Assembly: GCA_020310875.1 (NCBI GenBank)
Contig: CM035414.1
Location: 197,161,884 to 197,225,883, forward strand
Length of the DNA: 64,000 nt
Reading direction: 5' to 3'
Source of the DNA: Ceratopteris richardii
Taxonomy: Eukaryota; Streptophyta; Polypodiopsida; Polypodiales; Pteridaceae
The position numbers and the translations under genes were made by a program. Shown one piece after another: positions 11,235 through 22,299 of this stretch; the first letter of the stretch is position 1, and each line of letters begins with the position of its first letter. The notes beneath the pieces are model-generated. The model was given only the letters and a program-made list of their open reading frames with translations. It was not told where the DNA came from and searched no databases.

Positions 11235-12685
11235 TGTGGGAGGTCGTGGGAAATTGTGGGATTTGTGGGGTTTGTGAGGGGTTGTGGAGGGGTGTGGGGT
11301 TTGTGGGGGGTCGTGGAGGGGTGTGGGGTTTGTGGGGTTTGTGGGGTTTGTGGGGCGTCGTGGAGAGGTTTGGGGTTTGTGGGGTTTTTGGTGTTTGTGG
11401 GGTTTGTGGGGTTTGTGGTGTTTGTGGGGTTTTTGGGGTTTGTGGGGTTTGTGGCGGGTCATGGAGGGGTGTGGGGTTTGCGGGCTTTGTGGGGTTTGTG
11501 GGGTTTGTGGGAGGTCGTGGAGGGGTGTGGGGTTTGTGGTGTTTGTGGGATTTTTGGGGTTTGTGGTGTTTGTGGGGGCTTGTGGAGGGGTGCGGGATTG
11601 TGGGGTTTGTGAGGGGTCGTGGAGGGATGTGGGGTTTGTGGGGTTTGTGGTGTTTGTGGGGTTTGTGTTGTTTATGGGGTTTGTGGGGTTTGTGGGTGAT
11701 TGTGGAGGGGTGTGGGGTTTGTGGGGTTTGTGAGGGGTCATGGAGGGGTGTGGGGTTTGTGGGGTTTGTGGGGGGTTGTGGAGGGGTGTGGGGTTTGTGG
11801 GTTTTGTGGGGGGTCATGGAGGGGTGTGGGGTTTGTGGGGTTCGTGGTGTTATCAGGGTTTGTGGGGTTTGTGGGGGGTCGTGAAGGGGTTTGGGGGGTT
11901 TGTGGGGTTTGTGGGGTTTGTGGGGGTTTGTGGAGGGGTGTGGGGTTGGGCTTTGTGGGGGGTCGTGGAGGGGTGTGGGGTTTGTGGTATTTGTGGGGTT
12001 TGTGGGGGTTCGTGGGGGTTCGTGGGGGTTCATGGAGGGGTATGGGGTTTGTGGGGTTTGTGGGTTTTGTGGGGGTTGTGGAGGGGTTTGGGGTTTGTGG
12101 GATTTGTGGGGGGTCGTGGAGGGGTGTGGGGTTTGTGGGGTTTGTGGTGTTTGTGGGATTTGTGGGGTTTGTGGGTTTGGGGGGGGGTCGTGGAGGGGTG
12201 TGGGGTTTGTGGGGTTTGTGGTGTTTGTGGGGTTTGTGGGGTTTGTGGGGGGTTGTGGAGGGGTGTGGGGTTTGTGGGTTTTGTCGGGGGTCGTGGAGGG
12301 GTGTGGAGTTTGTGGGGTTTGTGGTGTTTGTGGCGTTTGTGGGGGGTTGTGGAGGGGTGTGGGGTTTGTGGGGTTTGTGGGGGGTCATGGAGGGGTGTGG
12401 GGTTTGCGGGGTTTGTGGTGTTTGTGGGGTTTGTGGTAGGTCGTGGAGGGGTGTGGGGTTTGTGGGGTTTGTGGGGTTTGTGGGGTTTGTGGTGTTTGTG
12501 GGGTTTGTGGGGGGTTGTGGAGGAGTGTGGGGTTTGTGGGGTTTGTGGGGGCTCATGGAGGGGTGTGGGGTTGTGGGGTTTGTGGGGGGTCGTGGAGGGG
12601 TGTGGGGTTTGTGGGGTTTGTGGGGGTCGTGGAGGTTTGTGGGGTTTGTGGGGGGTTGTGGAGAGATGTGGGGTCTGTGGGGTTG
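11235..12685. repeat. G-rich 9-bp minisatellite in LTR 2
   Basis: Same 9-bp words as in LTR 1 but a different order of variants and a slightly shorter span: about 1474 bp between matching flanks, against 1559 in LTR 1. Units have been gained, lost or converted since the LTRs separated. Confidence 0.92.
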
Positions 12686-13070
12686 GTGGGGGAAAAGAGG
12701 AGGGGACGGTGGGGTTGGAGGGGGTTGTGGTGATGGTGGGGGCCATGGGGGTGGTGGGGGAAAAGAGGAGGGGACGGTGGGGTTGGAGGGGGTCGTGGTG
12801 ATGGTGGGGGCCGCGGGGATGGTTGGGGAAAAGAGGAGGGGACGGTGGGGTTGGAGGGGGTCGTGGTGATGGTGGGAGCCATGGGGGGTGGTGGGGGGAA
12901 GAAGGAGGGGACGGTGGGGTTGGAGGGGGTCATGGTGATGGTGGGGGTTGTGGGGGTGGTGGGGGAAAAGAGGAGGGGATGGTGGGGTTGGAGTTGGTCG
13001 TGGTGATGGTGGGGGCCGCGGGGGTGGTGGGGGAAAAGAGGAGGGGACGGTGGGGTTGGAGGGGGTTGCG
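12686..13070. repeat. 68-bp tandem array in LTR 2
   Basis: AAAAGAGG or variants at 12693, 12761, 12829, 12899, 12966 and 13034, period 67-70, six units as in LTR 1. An interrupted (GA)n tract follows at 13072-13131. Confidence 0.92.
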
Positions 13071-13085
13071 GGAGAGAGAGAGATG

Positions 13086-13128
<43 letters not shown>

Positions 13129-13310
13129 GGAAATGCTGCGATATAGACCCCCACATCAAGTCTTTGCACCGTTCTGGTGCAATTTGCGAAGTTGAAACCA
13201 AGATAGTGAAGGAAGTTCTTCCTCCTTGACTTAATTCAGGTAATTCTTCACCCTGGAGATATTGACCAATTATTTTATTTTTTTGACTTTTTTTTACCTT
13301 TTTTTTCACT

Positions 13311-13415
<105 letters not shown>

Positions 13416-13474
13416 AACTACAATCACTGAATGAAATATGGTAGGTACGGTGAATGAAATGCTTCCAATTTACC

Positions 13475-14239
13475 TTAATTCAGGTACTTCTTCACCCTGG
13501 AGATATTGACCAGGGGTATCCTTTCACCCTGCAAATCCTCTAGATGTACTGCTCCATGAGGTAATACCTTTACCACCGTGTAAGGTCCTATCCATTTGGG
13601 TGCCAATTTCGTTGAAATTGCTGGGACCTGATGCACTAAAACCATGGATCCTTCCTGTACTTCATTGGACCTCAGATACCTGTCATGCAGTCTCTTGCGC
13701 TCTTCTTGTGTTACCTGAAGTTTTTGCATTGCTCCTTCTTTGTATTCTTCTAATGCCACCAATCTCTCAATGGGAGGTTCAATTCCAATGGTTTTGGTTC
13801 CCATTTCCTTTTTGATAATGAGTTCAAATGGGGCCAATGCCTCTTTTCCATATACTAAGCGAAATGGACTCTCACCAGTGGTTCCCCTTCTTGTAGTTCT
13901 GAAAGCCCAAATTGCACCGATCAATGCTTGTGGCCAAAACCTTTGATGATCAAAAGATAATTTGCGCAGCAACCCGATCAAAATCTTATTGCAGCTCTCT
14001 GCTTGGCCATTTGCCCTTGGATAGAAGGCACAAGATTTTTTATGGAAGACCTTGTACCTGTCAAATATAAATTGGAGCAGCTGACTTAAAAAATGTGTTC
14101 CCCTATCACTAGTGATTTCCAGTGGGCAACCAAATCTTGAGAAAATACGTTTATACAAGAACTTAGCTACTGTTAACGCCGTGCAGTCCACAGTAGCTTT
14201 AGCCTCTATCCATTTAGTTGCATAACATTTGGCCATCAA
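13475..14239 (-). pseudogene. Family A copy 2 integrase core and C-terminus
   Basis: 254 open codons that include SDRGTHF and, 35 residues after its Asp, the Glu of NGQAE: a D-35-E spacing. The C-terminal part has the WIGPYTV and VKVLPHGAVHLED motifs usual in gypsy integrases and ends in RVKKYLN with a stop, without a chromodomain. The Met at 14239 is internal to the core; upstream codons continue the domain in the same frame (KKYIL). The position of the first catalytic Asp is Cys in both copies. The zinc-binding N-terminus upstream (about 14300-14540) is frame-disrupted, so this is one open part of a broken pol. Confidence 0.85.
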
Positions 14240-16191
14240 AATATACTTCTTACCCCCCAGGTTGACCAGTTGGACTAATTGGTCCTATGAAATCAAGACC
14301 CCATTGTTCAAATGGGAGCCTTCTATAGATATGACTAATGGTTGGAAATTCTATTTGGTTGGCATAGGAGCACATCTCTGGCAAATGTGGCATTCTTTAG
14401 CAAACTTGATCGCATCCTTGTAAATATGAGGCCACCATAGTCCCTTGTGGATGATTTTGTGAGCCAATTCTTCCCCCTTTAGATGCCCTTCACTGTGCGC
14501 TACCTCAAGCAAAGGGGTTACCTCTTCTGGATAATACCATCATGATAATATCTATATAAATTTCCACTTATAAGTGAGTACGCTTTGGTTTTAAGGAGTA
14601 TTCTTCTCTTTTCTATGGGTTTCAAATGCTCTGGGAGTTTTCCAGTAGTAAGAAAATTGAGAATTCCATCATACCAATCAGTCTAAATTGCTACTAGGAA
14701 GAGATTACTATCCACCAGTTTATCGTTAATACATGTTGCCTTCTCGCTCATTGCAGTCCTGGACACTTGATCTGCCATGAAGTGCTCCCTTCCTGGCTTA
14801 ATGTGAATATCAAAGTTTCATTCTTGAAAGAGGAGTAACCATCTCCAAATCCTTCCAGCTACTCTACGCTTGTTTATCAAGTACTTCAAGGGCTGATGGT
14901 CAGATATGACTATAAAATGTACACCGAGAAGGTAATGCCGAAACTTCTAAAGAGCAAATACAATAGCCAAGCCTTCCCTTTCGGTCGTAGTATAGTTCCT
15001 TTCTGCTTGGGTGAGTAGTCTGCTGGCATAGGAGATAGGTCTATCAACCTTGTGTGATGATGGTTGAGCTAGAACTGCACCAAAAGCATGAAGGCTAGCA
15101 TCTGTATGCACATGAAACTCCAATGACCAGTTAGGAACACTTAAAAGTGGACAAGTACATAACCTCAATTTTAGTTCATAAACTGCTTTCTCAGCTTCAA
15201 CACTCCATGAGAAAGGGACCTTTTTACTGGTAAGCCTTGATAAAGGCTTAGCTATTTCTGAATACAATCGTATAAATCTTCTATGGTATCTTGCATGACC
15301 CAAAAAACTTTGCACTTCCTTTGGACTTTGTGGAATAGGCATGGAAAGGATAGCAGTAACCTTCGCAGGATCCATCGTTATCCCTTTAGCAGATACTATG
15401 TGACCGAGAAGAGTGCCCTTGGTGACCAAAAAATGACATTTAGTAGGATTTAACTTCAAACCTGTTTTGAGACATTGCTCAAAGATTTCCTTTAGATTTT
15501 CCAAATTATCATGGAAATCTTGAACTGCTGCTCTTCTATCTGTGCCTGAAAATACTGAAAAGTCATCCATGAAAATGCGTAGAAAGGTTGTCAACCATTT
15601 GCCCAATATTAGATACAATGTTCTATTAAATGAAGCTGGTGCATTCTTCAAACCAAAAGCCATGCGAGTATAAACATAAGTGCCCCATGGAGTAACAAAG
15701 GTTGTTTTGTCCCTATCATCAGGATGGATGACTATCTGATTGTAGCCACTAAAACCATCCAAGAAGCTATACAAAGTGTGACCAACTACTTCCTCAAGTA
15801 CTTACTCTGAAAAGGGCTGAGGAAATCCATCTTGAACAGTCACTTTATTTAAGGCACGAAAATCAACGCAAACTCTTATTTTTCCACTATTTTTCTTGGG
15901 TACAATAACCATAGAAGAAAGCCATATGGAATGTTCTACTGGAACAACTATACCTACTTCTTCTAGTTTTGTAACTTCCAACTTTACCGCCTCTGCATAT
16001 TTTGGATTGAGTTGATACAGCCTACTTCTTGCAAGTGCGGCTCCCTCAACTAAGGGTATTCTGTGTAATCCAAGCTCCTCTGGTATCTCTGTTAGATCTT
16101 TGTAGGACCATGCGAAGACATTTTTGTAGGCAAAAAGTAAAGAAGTTACCTTCTGCAGTAAAGGAGGATAATGCCATAGCCAAGAGGCCAA
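14240..16191 (-). pseudogene. Family A copy 2 RT and RNase H
   Basis: RT runs from 16191 with the same motifs as copy 1, including FMDD at about 15556-15578. One in-frame TAA near 15802 stands where copy 1 has CAA. RNase H follows in frame to 14947 with HVHTDASLHAFGAVL, YTTTEREGLAI and, past a stop at 14947, SDHQPLKYL. Beyond that, Trp to stop changes and indels break the region up to integrase. This copy keeps the roughly 0.9 kb deleted from copy 1, so it is the reference for the family's domain order RT, RNase H, integrase. Confidence 0.88.
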
Positions 16192-17729
16192 GTGGACTAC
16201 TTGAGGGTTCTCTTCATCCCCTAGATTTATTTCTTGAACCAGTGTTTCAGGACTAGTCTTGTTTGAGAAATCATCTCCACTGTATGCAGGAGTGGACTTT
16301 AACTTATATTCTGCAATATGTTCTCTGATCCATCCTTGAGGTATATCCGTAAAAGGAAGATCTTCTCTTTACGTAGGCTCATAACTTTCCAACCCGGGTT
16401 TGTCTATATTTTTTGCCTCTTCAAAGTTTGTATTCTCCTGCAAACTCTCATTCTCCAACTCCTTGTGAACTTCATGGCCTTTTCTTGTAACTCCATCATC
16501 TGCAACTTCTTCCTCTATTTCATAAATTTCCACCATGCAACACTCTGCACTTTCCATCATCTAGTTCAATAATGTATCTTCTTCTTGGGGTAGAGAGGGC
16601 ATTACCTACGTGTCCACAGTATACCCAGTAGTTTTCCCTGAGTCGAATCCTTCTTCCAAATGTAGCTACAGTTGGCTATTGGTGCTAGTTGAAATCCATA
16701 GTTTGTTTTTCTCCCAATCTTGCAAAGCTTTTGCTTGCCTCAGCCAAGGTCTCCCCAGGAGTAAAGGGTAAGAAGTTTCTTGTGGAAGTGCAATAACAAC
16801 AAAATCTAGAACAAAGTGGTAACCCTGTACTATCATCAGTACCTTTTCAATAATGCCAAGAGGCACAACCCGATGTTGATGTGCTAGTGTAACTGTGAAT
16901 GGTGCCATCTTGGTGGGGTTCAAATTCAGTTTCTTCAAATCTGGCATCAAATTGATACAGAGCCTCCATCTATGATCACACCTGTGAGAGCTTCATCCTT
17001 TATACAAATAGATAATCTTGAGCTTTGGTAGTCGACCAAGGGTGTAGGGGGAAAATCAACCATGAAACCATCTATACTGGGTGATTGGATCAAGTGAGCA
17101 GAGTGTATAATCTTCAATAAGTCACTTCTTATTTTTAAATCCATCCTTATAAGTTTGTACAGACTAACCTTGTGATGAATACCTTTTGTGGATCTGTTCA
17201 ATGTTTACCTCATGAGTGTCTTGTTGTAGACTTGTTGGTTGGTCCCTTAGAAAAGTAGCCATCCTTTCATAAGCTCCTTCAATTTCTGCTTGGCCCTTCC
17301 ACCCAGACTTCTTTTCCTCCTCTTTATCCTGGAATCCTTGTTGTTCCTCTCTCTTGTCTGGCTCTAGTCATCATGGGCATTGCAGAGGATGAAACAGCAT
17401 AAGACTAAGTGGTCATACCTTCTTCTTGTGGAGAGACTGCAATCATGTGGATTGGAGCAGGACGGCTTCTTTGGCAGTCTTTGGTATAGTGATCCTTAGC
17501 CTCGGGACAATGCTGACAAGGAGGGGCATCTTCTAGAAGAGAACATCTATTTTGCATATGGCCATACTCACCACAACGGTAGCACATCAAAGGCCTATTA
17601 TATCTGGGTTTCATTGGTCTATTCTCCTCTCTATTATGTGCATTTGAAGTACTAGCATAATATGAATCCAAAGCTTGAGAGTTACCTCGTTGCTGTGTAT
17701 CCTTGAGGTAGTAACAGTCTCTAGCTTCA
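16192..17729 (-). pseudogene. Family A copy 2 protease, linker and 3' part of gag
   Basis: Truncated on the left of gag at 17729 by the family B LTR. Remaining gag holds two zinc knuckles (CYRCGEYGHMQNRC and CQHCPEAKDHYTKDC, about 17490-17590). The protease is split by small indels near 16945-16960, where copy 1 is open. Downstream linker stops: 16666-16668 and 16606-16608 are CAG to TAG relative to copy 1, and 16561-16563 is TGG to TAG. Unlike copy 1, protease and RT share one frame here, implying that the ancestor had a single gag-pol frame. Confidence 0.85.
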
Positions 17730-20097
17730 TGGATAAGGTCTTTAGCCCCCAAAATATGCAAATAATTGCAGCTATATTTGGTTATCTCTATGCGATTTCT
17801 CATAACTCGACCAGTTTATTTCACCTTCAAGCCACAAATGTGCCTGACTTGGTTCATGTTTCTGATCCGGTTAGCTTCCTCCTTGGTCCTTTCCCAGTTT
17901 TGATCTCGGTCCTATTGCCTTCTTTGCATGGAAGGTTCTCTTTATGGCCCTCTATGCACTTGTCTTTTGTGCTTGTTTCTCACCGTCTACTTCCCTTCTC
18001 TACTTCTGGATCTCACTATCCCTCTTTCTCATATATGGTACAAACAACCCTAATTTTTTTTTCCTCTCTTCCTATCCAAAGTCTAGTCTATTCACCTTCT
18101 TTCTCCACTACTCCCACTCTCACTCCTAACCTCGCACTCTTCCCCTTTTTCTCCTTTAGTTCTCACAACCAGTCAAACACTCCCACTCACTTGTGTACTT
18201 TCCAAAGTAGACACATGCCTACCCAGACATGTTTTAAACCCTCTTACCCATACATGCGCACACTAACATGCTTGCATGCATTCACTCTTACGCACCCAAA
18301 CTCAAGAAGCCCTTGATTTTTTCTATATTGTCTAACTCTCCCTTTCTCTCACTCACATTCACACACACTCCCTCTTTCTCCCAATTCCGCTCAGCTTCTT
18401 TTCCATCCTGTCATTCCCACATTCAGTCTACATATGCATGCTGCACAGTCAAAACAAATTCTCCCACACAATTTTCAGCATGAGGTCACTCAAACCTCGA
18501 GCATACATCAACACACATACATACACACGTTCACACTTCAGTGTACACATATAAACACCATCACCGCGCACCTGCAACCATGCAGCCAATCAGACACACG
18601 CATTCAGTTGGACATACTCACTCACCCACATACCCATGCATTCAAGCACACATATTCATCTACTCAATGGATCACATAACATCAAGCACACTCACACTCA
18701 GCCAGACCCATCAACAATCCAATATTCTCATTTTCGCGATTGAGCAAGCAGCCGCTCTCACTCACCTACTCGAACTTCTCTCACTTAGTAATGTTCAACC
18801 ATACCACAACATTGATTCATACGGCTTACCTTTGTCCACTTTTCGTGCACAATCTCAGATCCTACTGTAAGACTTCAGACACACAACCTCAGAAACAGGC
18901 ATTCTCATACCCACACCAGTGAGATGCTCATATACTGACGTGTATACATAAACATGAAACTTTGAACAAGTATCCAATCACAAAGCATACTTTATGCAAG
19001 TGCACAAGTCACACAAAACAATTTGCCATGCTTAGGTAGACGTCTTCTCAAGCACACCCGTACACACATCTATGTTGAGCATATGCAGCTAAGTAACCCC
19101 AATTCATTCGATCTTGTGCACCTTGTCGTACATTCATGCATAGTCCGGCAAGCATGACTCTCAGGTCCCCTAAACTTATGCGCGCGTACAAATGGAAAAT
19201 CCAACCTTCGTCGAATATCTCTTGTAGAGATTCTAATCAAGCATATAAAATAAAACGTCGATACTCAAAACTTATTAAAATTTAACAGTTCTCCTCTTTC
19301 TCCGCAATGAATATGGTACACAACAGATAATAATCAAGAAGTAACCCTCTACTATATTCGAAATTTTTTCCTCAATCAACAAGTCAGCTGCAGACAATGC
19401 ATGAAATCAAAGTTTTATCATCTTAGAATTACAAAGCAGTACCGTGAATCTTGGATGTCCCTCTGTTTTCTCAACTTCTGTTCCCCTGATATAAGAGTCT
19501 TCAATAGAGAGAATGGAACCCCACAGCAGCCTTCTTCCTCTTTCTACTCTTCTGCACCCTGTGAGCCCTTAACTCCACCTCTTTATCTGCCTTTTCTAAA
19601 GACTTGACAAGGATGATCTGCAGACTGCCCCTACCTCCTCTGTGTGGCAGAGGCCCAATGCTCCTTCCTTCTCTCAACTACAGAACAACTCTCTCCTTCT
19701 TCTTCAGTGGTGGCTCTCTCTCTTCCTTAGTCAAAGTTTGCTGGTCTCTCTATGCTTCACTCTGCAGGCTCTTTCTACTTAGACTAGTGTTTTCTCTAAA
19801 ATCGTCCAACAACCCTATTGGGGCAGGAATGCTGCTTCTATAGAATGGGGAGGGGGAGAGGTCAGATACCCTGTTGACCACACGTGGGGCTGCAGATCTT
19901 AGAAGTGTACGTGGGGGGTTTGGGGTTGTAGGAGTGGGTGTCAGGGTAGAGGGAAAGTGGGCAGAGGAGTGGAGGAGAGTGGTTGAAGGAGTGGGGGACA
20001 ATGGCAGAGGAGTGGGGGGAGGAGAGTGGCTGGTACAAATTCTGACAAAAGTTAGAAAGAGAAGCGGGAGGAGTTTGACAAGGGTGAGTGGGGCAAC
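17730..20097 (-). repeat. Family B LTR, left copy (right boundary uncertain)
   Basis: 17730-18262 matches 34752-35287 at about 97% by eye, starting TGGATA(A/C)GG. The match ends at 18262 only because the other copy is truncated there, so the LTR should continue. Beyond are CA-rich and pyrimidine-rich sequence and a TATA-like minus-strand CTATAGAAGC at about 19831-19848. A possible end is near 20097, giving an LTR of roughly 2.4 kb; this end is a guess. It abuts family A gag on the left without a visible target-site duplication. Confidence 0.6.
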
Positions 20098-20100
20098 TTC

Positions 20101-22290
20101 CTAAAATTTAGGATATGCCGGCTCTCTTGTAATGATATAGTCCACTGGTTTGAAAGGATTTGAATCGTCCAACTTCATAGAAGGTTGCTGGCTTGTACCA
20201 CCTGCAAATGACGCACTTGATGCACCCTGGTGAACAAAAGAGTATGAATCAAAATCAGGCCTCTGTTCAGCACTCCCTTCAGATGAGTCCAGCACAGGTG
20301 TGTCTGTTTTTTCCCCAACCTGCTTGCATGACCTAAATCCAGGCATATCTGGAGAGCTATTTATTGCCACTTCGGAATCTGTAAAAACCGCAAATTATTG
20401 TATTTTCCTTTATTTGCAGGTTCCTCAGCATGCTCTACTAACAACTCTCCAGCCTTCTTAGCATCGATTCCAGTAGAAGGATCTTGAGACGAAGCTTCCA
20501 ATCTATTCCTGAATTCTGCATCACCTTCAGAAATATTCACTATCTCTTCTTGCAAACCTACTCCACAATGAATGCCATTGGAGCTAATAACAGCGGGCTC
20601 AGACTCACTCTGTGTTTGGGCAACTTCCAAGTTACCATTTGAGTCTTCCGGATGCACCTTTCTTGAATGTTTTGAGGTGCTATCATTTAATAATTGCATA
20701 GATACTGATTGTTCTGTTACGACTAAATTGGTGTCCTCATTCTTAGTACCCAGATCTCTATTGACTGAGTGGCTATGTTTTTTAGTATCAGCCTTAACAC
20801 TAGGATAGCTCTATCCTTCGACAATTCCACTAGCATGGAGTGCTCTCTCCTCCTTATACTTGGCTTCCCATGCCCTTTGTGCATTCTCCTCAGCTTCATA
20901 CTTCTCAATAAACTCTGCCTGTTGCTCTAGTACCATCTCCACATCTGGTTCTCTTTCATCTTCACAAGAAATCTAGTCCCTCATCCCACGAGCAGCTTTG
21001 TCATCTGATTCCTCCAAAGCCTGGGTCTGTTCGTTTTCTACATCATAATGCCTGTTGTCCTTTTTCTTGATTTGACGAACTGACTTTCCAGCCCATTTCT
21101 TCTGAGAAGAACCACCTTCATTAGACATCATGGATCTCTACAAAATGTTTCTTCCAAGCCAGTCACTGCTATATAGAAAATCTTTTCTTGACCCCTTTTG
21201 TCTCCCCCATCCGCAGCTCCCACATCATCCCACTTCACATTAGGGATAGCAGAAAACCCTGTTGGATGAGGGCCTGTAGTGACCATAACGTTAGCATCAC
21301 CTTTTAAGATATCAAAATTATCAAACAGTCTAGCAGAACTATGAGACATCCCTGAAGTTATTTCTGCACTTCCTAGTCTTTTGTTAAAATCTGGGGAACC
21401 AGCTGTTTGAACCTCTCTTCTGTTTAATAATTTGTTACTACATTCTGCATTTTGTGAATCCACTAATTTTTCTGATTGATTTGTATGCACATTCAAACCT
21501 CCCAACAGAGCTTTGTTACTATTCGAGCATGACACCCCTATCTCATCGACATTTGAGGCCTCATCCAAGGATTTCTGTAGGCAAAAGCATTCTTGTGACC
21601 AGCTACTTTGAGATAACTGTTCATCAGAATTTGATGAACTTCTCGGTATTTGGTTTAGCATTCTTGAATTCTGACTGGCAATACAAGTAGCAAATCGCGC
21701 CTTATTTTCATGAAGCTAGAAAGGACCCATCAGATCAGGTGATATGCTGCCTGAAGAAATATGTGTCTCACACTCAAAATCGATTTCCTGACCCCTCATC
21801 TCATGGGTAAAATTTTTTAGAATCTGCCCTACAATCCATGAATCTACACACAATGCGTCCTCTTGAAGTACAATTCACATTATCATCTTGTGCATTGAAA
21901 CCGACACTTCTCTGAGACAACATAGCTTCCAGAGAGTTACAGCTGATTATACCTGGGTTACAAAGGCCAAAGCTATTGATATGTCCTGAACGTGTAAAGT
22001 ACTCTGTCCCAAGTTATTTGATACAAGAGCCACAGTTGAATTATCCACATTTCCGTTCTTACTTAATGCAGTTCGCTTAAGTGGTTGTGCTGATGAATTT
22101 CCAGCAGCTCCTCCCATGTGAGCTTTCCGTTTGCAAGATGTGTCTTTTGTGGCCAAGTTCTCTTTAATCTCTTCTGATCTTAAGTCAATTCTTGGACCCA
22201 TAATCTCATCTTAGCTTTTGCTGCGATTATCTACAATCTTTACCCCAAAAGAACCCACTCCACAGCTGTTGTGTCCTAAAACCCCAAGGG
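20101..22290 (-). pseudogene. Broken plant gene of unknown function
   Basis: Successive minus-strand segments read as one degenerate protein: 22290-21947 (starting GHNSCGVGSFG, one TAA, then MGPRIDLRSEE and a Lys-rich nuclear-signal-like CKRKAH), 21661-21128 (Ser/Asn-rich), about 21125-20810 (QKKWAGKSVRQIKKKD, then the Glu-rich FIEKYEAEENAQRAWEAKYKEER-like helix), 20810-20361 and 20370-20101. Frames change several times and stops intervene. The Ser/Glu/Lys-rich composition and lack of retrotransposon motifs suggest a host nuclear protein. The Glu-rich helix resembles one found in uncharacterised plant proteins, but I cannot name the family. No clear splice sites bound the pieces, so it may be a retrocopy or a captured fragment. 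Confidence 0.55.
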
Positions 22291-22299
22291 AAAGGATGT

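Larger units (their letters stand above)
10061..13206 (-). repeat. Family A LTR 2, shared by copies 1 and 2, about 3.15 kb
   Basis: Co-linear with LTR 1: TGTAGAGGAGG start, the TATA at 10661-10672, the unique block at about 11095-11230, minisatellite, 68-bp array and (GA)n. It serves as 5' LTR of copy 1 and 3' LTR of copy 2. Differences from LTR 1 are point changes, a small insertion near 10560-10590, and reshuffled array units. The right end is uncertain by 10-20 bases. Confidence 0.85.

Noticed and set aside
17940..18700. Plus-strand frames with Phe/Leu/Ser-rich protein resembling membrane segments (also 34860-35390)
   Set aside because: They lie in the family B LTR, in pyrimidine-rich DNA, on the strand opposite the element's genes, and are broken in the other copy.
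20000..20110. Exact family B LTR end and solo-LTR interpretation
   Set aside because: I tested 17730-20097 as a solo LTR but found no matching target-site duplication, and the only other LTR copy is truncated, so the border is left as uncertain.
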